Positions 1-7,199 are shown, counted from the stretch's first letter. The stretch is 18,927 bases of DNA from Spirochaetales bacterium (GCA_017475725.1 JAFVFA010000257.1:1-18927), one strand, 5' to 3'. Numbers and translations: made by a program. Notes: generated from the sequence alone by a model not told the origin.

Positions 1-101
1 AAAGTCCTTGTTTTTCAAGAAGTAGGACATCGTCAAGGACAAGGCAAGCGCCTTCGGCGCCCTTGACTATGTCGTGTTAAGGGTGTGCCGATGGTACACC
101 C
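1..101. other. Left-edge segment without a supported gene
   Basis: I see no convincing complete gene here. It contains a nested inverted repeat (GTCAAGG at 32-38 with CCTTGAC at 61-67, enclosing GCGCC-TTC-GGCGC at 48-60) and the palindrome listed separately at 77-105. On the minus strand an ATG at 30-28 opens ten codons (M-S-Y-F-L-K-N-K-D-F) to the window edge, but no Shine-Dalgarno sequence lies at a proper distance. On the plus strand short frames end at TAG 23-25 and TGA 64-66 and could be the tail of a gene entering from the left. Neither reading can be decided from this window. Confidence 0.3.
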
Positions 102-105
102 TTAA
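77..105. repeat. Strong hairpin overlapping the GGT stop codon
   Basis: TTAAGGGTGT (77-86) is perfectly complementary to ACACCCTTAA (96-105). In plus-strand RNA the stem extends to 13 pairs through GCC/GGT (one G-U pair) with a GAT loop. It covers the TAA stop of the gamma-glutamyltransferase-like gene (102-104). Neither strand has a T-run after the stem, so this is not a textbook intrinsic terminator. It may stabilise or process an mRNA 3' end, or act as a weak bidirectional stop. Confidence 0.5.
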
Positions 106-1949
106 TAAGCGGCGGCCCCGTAGTGGCGGCGGTCATCACCTATCGCATAGAAGAGGCCGTCCTTGACCTCTATCGCGGCCACACAGCCCACATGGGAGCT
201 GTACTCATGGTCGGTGTCATACAGTGTGTAGCCCATGGCCTCGACGGCCGCTATGGTCTCGTCGCTGTAGCCGCCCTCCATGTACATGTCCTTGATGGTC
301 ATCCCATCCTTCCATGTCCTTGGGGCATTGACCGCCTGGGCTATGTCCATGTCAAAGTCGATGTAGTTGACTATCGCCGCGAACGCTGCAGACACAAGTG
401 CCCAGTTTCCGGGGGAACCTACAGCAAGGACAGGCTTTCCGGTCTCGTCCGCCACAATTGACGGACAGGTGGTCGAGCAGACCTTTATGTACGGCATCAG
501 CATGCTGACCTTTGCGGTTGGGGAGTTGTTCAGGTTCGACAGGTGTGCTGTGAACACGAAGCCTGTCCCAGGAACCGCAACAGCGCTTCCGAAGTTGATG
601 CCGTTTGTGTTGGTCGTGGAGACCACGTTGCCGTACTTGTCCATGCAGACCATGTGGCTTGTGCCTCCCTGATCAACGGCTGTGCTGGCCGCAACGGCCT
701 CTCCGGTCTCGTTCAGGGTGACGGACAGGCGTCCTGCACCGATCATCTTCTGCTTGGAGTTCGGGTTTATCTTGGCTGCACGCTCGGCTGCATACTCCTT
801 GGAGATGATGGTATCCACCGGGCAGTTGTAGTAGTTCGGGTCCGAGATGTATCCGTTTCCGTCCTTGTATCCCATGGAGAAGGCCTCTGCCATGATGTTG
901 ACGGTCTCGGGGCTGTCCGGGCCATAGCTGGCCAGGTCGAAGTTCTCAACCACGTTCAGGGCCTCCAGAAGGGCTGCGCCTCCGGTTGACGGGCCGTTTG
1001 TCGTGTAGATCGTGTATCCCCTGTAGGTTGTTGAGATGGGCTCGCGGATCACGGAGCTGTACTGTGCGAAGTCCTCATGGGTGAGCACTCCGCCGATGCT
1101 CTGGATGTAGTCCACCATCTTGTCTGTGAACTCGCTGTCGTAGAAACCCTTGATCCCCTGGTCAGCAATGAGCTCCAGAGTGTCTGCAAGATCATTGTTC
1201 CTGACGGTGTCACCCACGCTGTAGAGGAAGCCGTCGTCCGTGTAGAGGCCCAGGGTGTAGTCATATGCCTTGAGGTTGGCATAGCGGCCCTCTATGTTGG
1301 TGTTCCACCTCTCCGTTACGGGGAAGCCCTTCCTGGCAAGGTCAATGACCGGCTGGAGGACCTCCCTTGGTGTCATCGTACCCCACGTCTCAAGGGCTGT
1401 GAGGGTTCCGTGCACCACACCCGGGATGGCGATCGAGGTCACTGCAGGCGGGTTGTCTGAGCTTGAGGTCTCTATCTCTCCGGCTATGGCCGCACCCGGG
1501 GCCTGTGTCATGTATTCGATGTTGACGTACTTGTTCTGGTCCGCAAGGTAGATCGTCATCTGCCCTGCACCGCCGACTCCACTTGCAGCAGGCTCAAGAA
1601 GCCCTACCGCATAGATCATGCCGACTGCGGCATCGATGGCGTTTCCGCCCCTCTTCATTATGTCAACGGCTATCTGGGACGCAATCGGGCTTGCACAGGC
1701 CGCAGCCCCGTTAGCTCCGACGGCACCAGTGCCGAAAATGTCACTTGGGAAATCGTAGACCGGAGTCTCGACAACCTCCTGGGTCACCGGCTGTTCCTCC
1801 TGCCGGACCTCTGCGGAGGCAACAGAGGCTTGCTCCTGAACCGGAGCGCTCTGGGCAACCTGGGCACCTGTGGAACCACCCTTGGAGCAGGCGCAGAGCA
1901 AAAGGGCCACAACAAGGGCAAGAGCAATTAGTTTCGTCGTTTTCTTCAT
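102..1949 (-). CDS. Gamma-glutamyltransferase-family lipoprotein (Ntn hydrolase, altered substrate pocket)
   Basis: Predicted 615-residue exported lipoprotein. The start at 1949 is chosen because TGAGGT (1962-1957) sits at proper spacing and it opens directly into a lipoprotein signal, M-K-K-T-T-K followed by a hydrophobic run and lipobox L-C-A-C (lipidated Cys21). A Gln/Val/Glu-rich linker follows to about residue 70, then the GGT fold: P-A-A-S-G-V-G-G-A-G, N-G-P-S-T-G-G, the autoprocessing site Q-G-G-T-S-H with nucleophilic Thr430, and G-S-P-G-N. Family members self-cleave before this Thr into two subunits and hydrolyse or transfer gamma-glutamyl or other acyl groups. By my alignment from memory to E. 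coli GGT, Arg114 (carboxylate binding) is Met, Asp433 (amino binding) is Asn, and the second Gly of the oxyanion pair is Asn. Glutathione may therefore not be the substrate. No promoter is visible between it and the preceding terminator. Confidence 0.88.
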   Translation of the reverse strand: MKKTTKLIALALVVALLLCACSKGGSTGAQVAQSAPVQEQASVASAEVRQEEQPVTQEVVETPVYDFPSDIFGTGAVGANGAAACASPIASQIAVDIMKRGGNAIDAAVGMIYAVGLLEPAASGVGGAGQMTIYLADQNKYVNIEYMTQAPGAAIAGEIETSSSDNPPAVTSIAIPGVVHGTLTALETWGTMTPREVLQPVIDLARKGFPVTERWNTNIEGRYANLKAYDYTLGLYTDDGFLYSVGDTVRNNDLADTLELIADQGIKGFYDSEFTDKMVDYIQSIGGVLTHEDFAQYSSVIREPISTTYRGYTIYTTNGPSTGGAALLEALNVVENFDLASYGPDSPETVNIMAEAFSMGYKDGNGYISDPNYYNCPVDTIISKEYAAERAAKINPNSKQKMIGAGRLSVTLNETGEAVAASTAVDQGGTSHMVCMDKYGNVVSTTNTNGINFGSAVAVPGTGFVFTAHLSNLNNSPTAKVSMLMPYIKVCSTTCPSIVADETGKPVLAVGSPGNWALVSAAFAAIVNYIDFDMDIAQAVNAPRTWKDGMTIKDMYMEGGYSDETIAAVEAMGYTLYDTDHEYSSHVGCVAAIEVKDGLFYAIGDDRRHYGAAAY

Positions 1950-1965
1950 TTTTGGAACCTCATTT

Positions 1966-2002
1966 AAAAAAGGGACTGCCACAGTATGATGCTGTGACAG
2001 TC
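1966..2002 (-). terminator. Intrinsic terminator of the duplicated secreted protein gene
   Basis: On the minus strand, GACTG-T-CACAG, a seven-base loop, then CTGTG-G-CAGTC form two 5-bp blocks around one mismatch (2002-1974). CCC and six T residues (1971-1966) follow directly. This is a classic rho-independent layout for transcripts from the gene ending at 2027. The T-run ends only four bases before the Shine-Dalgarno sequence of the GGT-like gene. Confidence 0.78.
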
Positions 2003-2026
2003 ACCTTATGGAAATCAAGTGATGAT

Positions 2027-3235
2027 TCAGTTGGCTTCGATGGAAACCAGTGTGCTGTCAGCTGCAAGCACCAGATCGGCGACATCCTCGGCGTACTTGA
2101 GCTCGACCTTTCCGTCTGCGTAGGTGAGCTTGTACTGGACGACCTCTGCCATTCCGACCTTTGCGAATGCGTCGGCGACCTTCAGGCCTGTCTCCGGGAT
2201 GTACACGAAGGCATCATCGGAAAGGATGTAGTAACCTGCGTTGTAGACTGCATCCTCCTTCCTAGGCTGCTCCTGACCCATTGTGATGTACTCACCTGTG
2301 GCGTGCCAGCCGATGTACTTCTTGGAGAAGTGCTCGTACTCCTCCTCTCTGGCATATCCGTCAGCATATGAGATGACCTGCACACCAGCGCATGGTGTGA
2401 CATCGAACTTGGCGAACATCTCTGCAACGGAGTAGCATCCTGCAAACTTGTGTGAAGCAGTCGTTGCTGTTGGATACCATGTTCCAGCTCTGTTCTGAAG
2501 ATATGGTGCCTCGACTCCGTAGACTCCGTCAGCATTCAGTGCCATGATCATGCGGTAGACACCCTCGCCCAGATTCTTGGAATCCTTTGTGATGCCCTCG
2601 ACTGTGACGCTCTTGACGTTGGCAAGCTTGGTATCGCCGCACTTCAGGGTGATGGCGCCCTCATCGTAGACGATCTCTGCGGATGCAAGCTGCTCTGCTG
2701 TCAGAGTGACGCTCTCTCCGGAGACGGACTCGAAGACGAATCCCGTTGCGGGGACAAGACCGATATTCTCAGCATAGTAGAGGAGATCTGTGATTCCCTC
2801 GTTCGGCATGAAGACCAGGGCCTCGTTTCCGATGATCGCCCAGCCCTTGTACCAGACATCGGAGGACTCCTTCTGGTTCGGACCGACGAAGAGGTCGTAG
2901 TCGTATGCAGGGTTGTCCTTGATGAAGCTGACGTACTTTCCGCGGAAGGTTGCAAGGTCGCAGGTGTCAGTGTAGAGGTCTGCATAGGCCATCAGCGTGA
3001 CGGTTGCATCATCAGCCGGTGTGAACCAGAGGTTGGCGTCGATGATCTCACCGAGGTTGTAGCTCTTGTGCCACTCCTTCGCATTGTAGCACTGTCTTGT
3101 CTCCTCAAGCCCCTCAAAGGCGTTGTTGAGTATGATGATACGCTTCATGCCCTCCGGGTTCTCAGAGATTGACTGGGCAAAGACGGCTCCCGCCACAAGG
3201 GACACAAGAAGCAGAATGACGAAAAACTTTTTCAT
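2027..3235 (-). CDS. Secreted protein of unknown function with two internal repeats
   Basis: Predicted 402-residue exported protein that I do not recognise. The start at 3235 is preceded by AGGAGAG (3247-3241) and gives a clean Sec signal peptide, M-K-K-F-F-V then a hydrophobic core ending A-V-F-A|Q (cleavage after residue 20). The upstream in-frame ATG at 3280 would put 15 residues before the signal. No lipobox, membrane anchor or catalytic motif is evident, so the mature protein should be periplasmic or extracellular. Residues ~58-188 and ~262-390 align as a tandem duplication: Y-A-D-L-Y-T-D (84-90) with Y-A-D-G-Y-A-R (290-296), and YKGWAIIGNEALVFMPNEG (129-147) with YNAGYYILSDDAFVYIPETG (331-350). 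Single gene with its own promoter and terminator. Confidence 0.85.
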   Translation of the reverse strand: MKKFFVILLLVSLVAGAVFAQSISENPEGMKRIIILNNAFEGLEETRQCYNAKEWHKSYNLGEIIDANLWFTPADDATVTLMAYADLYTDTCDLATFRGKYVSFIKDNPAYDYDLFVGPNQKESSDVWYKGWAIIGNEALVFMPNEGITDLLYYAENIGLVPATGFVFESVSGESVTLTAEQLASAEIVYDEGAITLKCGDTKLANVKSVTVEGITKDSKNLGEGVYRMIMALNADGVYGVEAPYLQNRAGTWYPTATTASHKFAGCYSVAEMFAKFDVTPCAGVQVISYADGYAREEEYEHFSKKYIGWHATGEYITMGQEQPRKEDAVYNAGYYILSDDAFVYIPETGLKVADAFAKVGMAEVVQYKLTYADGKVELKYAEDVADLVLAADSTLVSIEAN

Positions 3236-3260
3236 GTAGGCTCTCCTTTTGTTCAGTTTC

Positions 3261-3280
3261 ATGCACGTATAACGGTGCAT
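3261..3280. repeat. Inverted repeat in the 5' leader of the duplicated secreted protein
   Basis: ATGCAC, eight spacer bases, GTGCAT forms a perfect 6-bp inverted repeat that begins at or just after the predicted transcription start (~3279). It could be an operator or a leader hairpin. The neighbouring 10-bp palindrome CCTTGCAAGG (3307-3316) covers the -35 box. Confidence 0.4.
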
Positions 3281-3285
3281 AATAA

Positions 3286-3314
3286 ATATTAAATCCGCAT
3301 TTTTAGCCTTGCAA
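3286..3314 (-). promoter_or_regulatory. Promoter of the duplicated secreted protein gene
   Basis: On the minus strand TTGCAA (3314-3309) and TAATAT (3291-3286) are separated by exactly 17 bases in an AT-rich region. Each hexamer matches four of six sigma-70 consensus positions. The predicted start point lies about 44 bases before the ATG at 3235. Confidence 0.6.
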
Positions 3315-3456
3315 GGAAAAAATAGCAGAATTTTTGCATGTTTGGAATATATATGCAGAAATTTTCGTAAAAAAATTCATATTAGGAAATCTATTCACTT
3401 TGGCCGCGGCAGATGGTAGACTTTTCCGGACAAAGGAACTCGGTTCAGGGGAAAGG

Positions 3457-4173
3457 ATGCAGACGGAAATAGGAAACCAGCAGTTTTTGGAATATCTGGA
3501 CAGACTTGGAGGCGGACTTGAAGGCCTCAAGGCGTGGGAGAAGACTGTAAAAAACAGCATTGATATCCCAGTTGGCGCATCTTGCATCGTTTTCAATGCA
3601 AATCCATTCACAAACGGCCATCGCTATCTGGCAGAGATAGCCTCAAAGCGAAGCTCTCTGGTTCTGGTCCTGGTGATTCAGGGGAAGACGGAGTCCGGCG
3701 GAAAGGGTAACCATGAGGACACAGGGCTCGAATTCCCCTTCAAGGACCGTCTGCGTCTTGTTGAACAGGGGCTTCAGGACCTCGGGAACGTCGCAGTTCT
3801 GCCCTCTGGCCCATTCATTGTAAGCCGGGACGACTATCCACAGGGCTATCTGTCTGACATCCTTGGGGCCGCACCGGCCCATGCCAAACTGGACGGGATG
3901 GTCTTCTGCCATGTGCTCGGGGCCCTTGGGATCGGAAACGCGTTCGCCGGTGACGAACCCAGGGACGAGTTGTCAGAGATACACCTGAACGCACTGCGCC
4001 AGGAATGCAGGACTGCAGGCATCACTCTGCGCGTGGCCGAGAGGAAGCGCCTTGGAGACCGCTACATATCATCGTCCATGGTGCGTGACGCCCTGTCAAA
4101 GGGCAGAAAGGAAGAGGTGGCGCAGATTGTGCCACCCCATGTCCTTGAGTATCTTGGTCCTTTCTTCAGCTGA
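3457..4173 (+). CDS. Citrate lyase ligase C-terminal-domain-like nucleotidyltransferase, lacking the GNAT domain
   Basis: Predicted 238-residue cytosolic protein matching the C-terminal nucleotidyltransferase part of [citrate (pro-3S)-lyase] ligase (CitC). Evidence is the adenylate-binding segment F-N-A-N-P-F-T-N-G-H-R-Y-L (T-x-G-H motif), F-P-F-K-D-R-L-R-L-V, and the second signature I-S-S-S-M-V-R-D-A-L near the C-terminus. CitC uses ATP and acetate to acetylate the phosphopantetheine arm of citrate lyase. Full-length CitC is about 340 residues with an N-terminal GNAT domain, which is absent here: upstream lies AT-rich sequence and the divergent promoter. The ATG at 3457 is preceded by AGGGGA (3447-3452). 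The frame stays open back to a TTG at 3334, but that extension has no ribosome site. No citD, citE, citF or citX lies in the window, so the true substrate is uncertain. Confidence 0.75.
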   Translation: MQTEIGNQQFLEYLDRLGGGLEGLKAWEKTVKNSIDIPVGASCIVFNANPFTNGHRYLAEIASKRSSLVLVLVIQGKTESGGKGNHEDTGLEFPFKDRLRLVEQGLQDLGNVAVLPSGPFIVSRDDYPQGYLSDILGAAPAHAKLDGMVFCHVLGALGIGNAFAGDEPRDELSEIHLNALRQECRTAGITLRVAERKRLGDRYISSSMVRDALSKGRKEEVAQIVPPHVLEYLGPFFS

Positions 4174-4770
4174 TCATCTTGTCATGTCCTTCAGCACCCC
4201 GCTCTTTGCGATGTTCCTTGCATAGATCACGTATGACATCACAGAGGCGAATGCCGCAAGGCCGAACAGGACGTTGAGGACAGTGCCGGACACGGAGAGG
4301 AAATCCGCGTCGGCACCCATCAAGATGCAGATCCTGAGGGCGAATCCACATACGCAGGTGAAGGCGTAGAGCACCGTCTTGGCCTTGCCGAAGATGTTCG
4401 CGGCCATGGCCTTGCCCTTGCCCATCATCAGCATTCTGGTGAAGCTCTGCGTGAACTCCCTCCAGAGGATCAGGACGAAGGCCCAGACGGGCATGATGCC
4501 CACTGCGAGCAGGCAGGTGAAGAACGTCAGGTGGCAGATCACGTCCGAGAACGGGTCAAGGACCTTCCCCAGGTCGGTCACCAACCCCCTTCCCCTTGCG
4601 ATCTTCCCGTCAAGGAGATCCGTCAGCTCCATCAGGGCATACATCAGCACAAGGACCGCGGAGTACACCGCGGGGTTGACCGACGATATCAGTTCAGGAA
4701 GGAAGAACACAACGAAGAAGACAGGTGCAAGCACTAGTCTTGTGATTGTCAGTTTGTTAGGCAGATTCAT
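4174..4770 (-). CDS. pgsA: CDP-diacylglycerol--glycerol-3-phosphate 3-phosphatidyltransferase-like CDP-alcohol phosphotransferase
   Basis: A 198-residue membrane protein with several hydrophobic helices and the complete CDP-alcohol phosphotransferase signature D-G-x2-A-R-x8-G-x3-D-x3-D: Asp54, Gly55, Ala58, Arg59, Gly68, Asp72 and Asp76 (D-G-K-I-A-R ... D-L-G-K-V-L-D-P-F-S-D). PgsA transfers the phosphatidyl group from CDP-diacylglycerol to glycerol 3-phosphate, the committed step to phosphatidylglycerol. The N-terminus M-N-L-P-N-K-L-T-I-T-R is typical of PgsA. A phosphatidylinositol or other CDP-alcohol transferase cannot be fully excluded. Its ATG overlaps the stop codon of the M32 peptidase gene by four bases (ATGA, 4770-4767), implying translational coupling. 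It is the last gene of the yajC operon, and its stop abuts the citC-like stop on the other strand. Confidence 0.85.
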   Translation of the reverse strand: MNLPNKLTITRLVLAPVFFVVFFLPELISSVNPAVYSAVLVLMYALMELTDLLDGKIARGRGLVTDLGKVLDPFSDVICHLTFFTCLLAVGIMPVWAFVLILWREFTQSFTRMLMMGKGKAMAANIFGKAKTVLYAFTCVCGFALRICILMGADADFLSVSGTVLNVLFGLAAFASVMSYVIYARNIAKSGVLKDMTR

Positions 4771-6281
4771 CCGAAAAGCCTCCCGTACTTGTCTCTGAGA
4801 TAGACGTCGAAGAATGAGGCATCGAGCTCCTTGCCCGTCACGCGCCTGAGCATGTCGGAGCAGCGGTAGATGCCACCGTATCTGTAGTATTTCTCTGTAA
4901 GGTAGTCCTTGATCTTCACAAGGTTACCGGTCCTTATGGCCTGGTTCACATCGAAATCCTTGGCCATGAAGTTCCATACGTGTGCATTTATGAGGTTTCC
5001 GAGGGCATATGACGGGAAGTAGCCGTACATTCCGCCCATCCAGTGGACGTCCTGCAGGACTCCGCTCCGTATGCTGTCCGGGTACTTCTTCAGAAGCTTC
5101 ATTGACATCTCGTTCCATGCCTCGGGCAGGTCCCTTATCTTCAGGTCCCCGTCTATGAACTCCCTCTCCAGGTTGAAGCGCAGGATTATATGGAGCCCGT
5201 ATGTGACCTCGTCCGCATTGACCCTGACGTCATCCAGCTGAACACGGTTGACCGCCTTCATGAATGTGTCGAAGTCCACTCCTCTGGTCTGCTCAGGGAA
5301 CATGTCGCAGAAGATGGGCAGATAGTGCTCCCAGAAGTAGGGGCTCCGTGCCACAAGGTTCTCCCAGAGTCTGCTCTGGGACTCGTGGAACATGTTGCTC
5401 TCGCCCTGGCCGAGGCTTGTGCCCTTTATGGAGCCGTTGTTGGCGCCCATCTCGTACATTGCATGCCCACCCTCGTGGACTATCGTGTAGAGCTGGCTCG
5501 TCACATTCGGGTCCTCGAATCTGGTTGTGATCCTGATGTCATCGCCGCCAAGTGTGCTCGTGAACGGGTGGGCGACCACTCCGATGGAGCTTCTGTCGAA
5601 CTCGTAGCCCATGTCCTCAAGTACCTTGCGGGAGAACTCCTTCTGCTTCCCGATGTCATACTTCAAGTACAGGAAGGCCTCCTGCTCCTTGGTGACCTGC
5701 TTGCCGGACCCCTCCACCTGATCGACCACATCCAGGATGGTCTTCTGCATCCCCCGGAAGAGATCGGCTATCTGGTCGCTGCTGAAGCTGCACTCGTTGC
5801 GGTCAAGCATGGTGTTGTAGAGCGTCCTGCCCTTCGCTGTCAGGGATGCGCTCTCCTTCTCAAGGTCCACAAGGCGCTCCAGATAGGGATAGAAGTCCGT
5901 CCAGTTGCCGTCCAGACGTGCTGAGAACCACCTGTTCTGGCAGGTGCTCTGCGCCTCCGAGAGGTCCTTCACCAGCTTTGCAGGTATCAGAACCCCATCC
6001 TCGTAGGTCTTCTTCCAGTTCCTCACCAGAGCCTTCTGCTCGTCGGTGGCATCCGTCACCCCTTCAAGGGCGGACAGGCATTCACCGACCTCCTTCCCTG
6101 TCGAGAGCTCATGCATCATGGAGGACAGGAAGGCCATCTGCTGGGCCCTCTCCTCTCCGCCCCTCTTACTCATGACGGTCTCGAAATCATATTCCAGAAC
6201 TGCGTCTATGTGACCTATGAGCGTGATCTTGCGGTCTATCTCGAGCAGTCTTCCGTATGCTTCAAGCTGTTTTCCAGTCAT
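4767..6281 (-). CDS. M32 family metallocarboxypeptidase (carboxypeptidase Taq type)
   Basis: Predicted 504-residue cytosolic zinc carboxypeptidase that trims C-terminal residues from peptides. All M32 hallmarks are present: H-P-F, D-D-I-R-I-T-T-R-F, the zinc site H-E-G-G-H (His269, Glu270, His273), the third-ligand region H-E-S-Q-S-R, V-R-V-N-A-D-E-V-T-Y (a variant of I-R-x2-A-D) and G-V-L-Q-D-V-H-W. The length fits the ~500-residue family. The start at 6281 is set by AAGGAG seven bases upstream; a start at 6311 would lie inside ispH and has no ribosome site. It sits 16 bases behind ispH and overlaps pgsA by four bases, so it is part of the housekeeping operon. Confidence 0.92.
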   Translation of the reverse strand: MTGKQLEAYGRLLEIDRKITLIGHIDAVLEYDFETVMSKRGGEERAQQMAFLSSMMHELSTGKEVGECLSALEGVTDATDEQKALVRNWKKTYEDGVLIPAKLVKDLSEAQSTCQNRWFSARLDGNWTDFYPYLERLVDLEKESASLTAKGRTLYNTMLDRNECSFSSDQIADLFRGMQKTILDVVDQVEGSGKQVTKEQEAFLYLKYDIGKQKEFSRKVLEDMGYEFDRSSIGVVAHPFTSTLGGDDIRITTRFEDPNVTSQLYTIVHEGGHAMYEMGANNGSIKGTSLGQGESNMFHESQSRLWENLVARSPYFWEHYLPIFCDMFPEQTRGVDFDTFMKAVNRVQLDDVRVNADEVTYGLHIILRFNLEREFIDGDLKIRDLPEAWNEMSMKLLKKYPDSIRSGVLQDVHWMGGMYGYFPSYALGNLINAHVWNFMAKDFDVNQAIRTGNLVKIKDYLTEKYYRYGGIYRCSDMLRRVTGKELDASFFDVYLRDKYGRLFG

Positions 6282-6297
6282 CTCTCCACTCCTTGGC

Positions 6298-7182
6298 TCA
6301 AAGCCTTTCAAGGACCTCCTCGACCTCCCTTATTATGTTGGTCGGGGTCGAGGATCCTGAGCAGATGCCAACGCAGCGGTAGGTGGACAGCTCACTGCAG
6401 AGCCCCTTGTCCAGGTCCGATGCGTTCTCTATGCAGTACACAGGCTTGCCGGTATCTTCAACCGTCCTTGCAAGCCCCTTTGTGTTCTCGCTGTTCCTGC
6501 CGCCGACAACCACCACGGCATCCGTCTGTCTGGCAAGCTCAAGTGCCGCCTTCTTCCGGATCTGCGTGGCTCCGCACGGTGAATTGGAGAACCTGATTGC
6601 TGTGAAATGGCCCTTGAGGACCTTCTTTATCCTCTCGAAGACGTTGACGGGAAACGTGGTCTGCACCACGACCACAATGGGCTCATCCGCTGCCGGAGAC
6701 CCCTCCTGCACCAGCCTTTCGGCGTCTTCAAGCCCATAGACCATGATGGAATCGACCACCTTGCCTTCAGAGGCTTCAACCCCTTGGAGGCCGATGGTCT
6801 CAGCATGGCCTTTCACCCCTACAATCATGGTCTTTATGCCCTTCTGGGCTGCTTTTCTTATGGTCTGGGCCCCTTTTGCCACAATCGGGCAGGTGGAGTC
6901 GACTATGCGGAAGCCTCTCTTCTCATATCCGCGCCTGTCCCTGTCCGGGATCCCATGGGCCCTGACCAGGGCAACTCCGGGCTCGATGCCCTCGCTGCCC
7001 TTCACGCAAACCATGCCGAGCTCGTTGTAATGCCTGACCATGTCCTTGTTGTGGATCAGCTCCCCTATGCTGTAGCAAGGAAGTCCGCTCTCCCTTGCAA
7101 GGGCGATGCACTCATCCGCCTTTGCAACAGTGTTCGAGACACCGAAACAGAAACCTATGACCTTGCTTCTGATGACCTTCAT
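6298..7182 (-). CDS. ispH: 4-hydroxy-3-methylbut-2-enyl diphosphate reductase
   Basis: A 294-residue iron-sulfur enzyme of the last MEP-pathway step, reducing HMBPP to IPP and DMAPP. The three [4Fe-4S] cysteines are visible: Cys12 (F-C-F-G-V), Cys98 (D-S-T-C-P-I-V) and Cys203 (N-S-P-C-G-A-T). Substrate-site residues are also in place: His44, His76 (R-A-H-G-I-P-D), His126 and Glu128 (G-H-A-E-T-I-G), Thr175 (V-Q-T-T), and Ser231/Asn233 (R-N-S-E-N-T-K-G-L). The segment G-I-C-S-G-S-S-T-P deviates from the usual G-V-T-A-G-A-S-x-P but keeps its serine. There is no fused S1 domain. The start at 7182 is supported by GGAGG seven bases upstream. It lies 17 bases behind secF in the same operon. Confidence 0.93.
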   Translation of the reverse strand: MKVIRSKVIGFCFGVSNTVAKADECIALARESGLPCYSIGELIHNKDMVRHYNELGMVCVKGSEGIEPGVALVRAHGIPDRDRRGYEKRGFRIVDSTCPIVAKGAQTIRKAAQKGIKTMIVGVKGHAETIGLQGVEASEGKVVDSIMVYGLEDAERLVQEGSPAADEPIVVVVQTTFPVNVFERIKKVLKGHFTAIRFSNSPCGATQIRKKAALELARQTDAVVVVGGRNSENTKGLARTVEDTGKPVYCIENASDLDKGLCSELSTYRCVGICSGSSTPTNIIREVEEVLERL

Positions 7183-7199
7183 GGGGAACCTCCGCAGAT

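Noticed and set aside
1..30. Start of a further minus-strand gene (M-S-Y-F-L-K-N-K-D-F)
   Set aside because: Only ten codons are visible, without a Shine-Dalgarno sequence, and the region is dominated by inverted repeats; cannot be supported.
77..105. Hairpin as the intrinsic terminator of the GGT-like gene
   Set aside because: The stem is strong but neither strand shows a following T-run, so it is reported only as a repeat/hairpin.
1950..1982. Longer GGT-like start at 1982
   Set aside because: That ATG lies inside the terminator hairpin, lacks a ribosome site and would bury the lipoprotein signal behind 11 residues.
3334..3456. TTG start at 3334 for the citC-like gene
   Set aside because: No ribosome site precedes the TTG and the translated AT-rich segment matches nothing convincing; the ATG at 3457 has AGGGGA upstream.
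5190..5924. Plus-strand open frame opposite the M32 peptidase (244 codons)
   Set aside because: Shadow of the peptidase caused by biased third positions; no motifs and no start signals.
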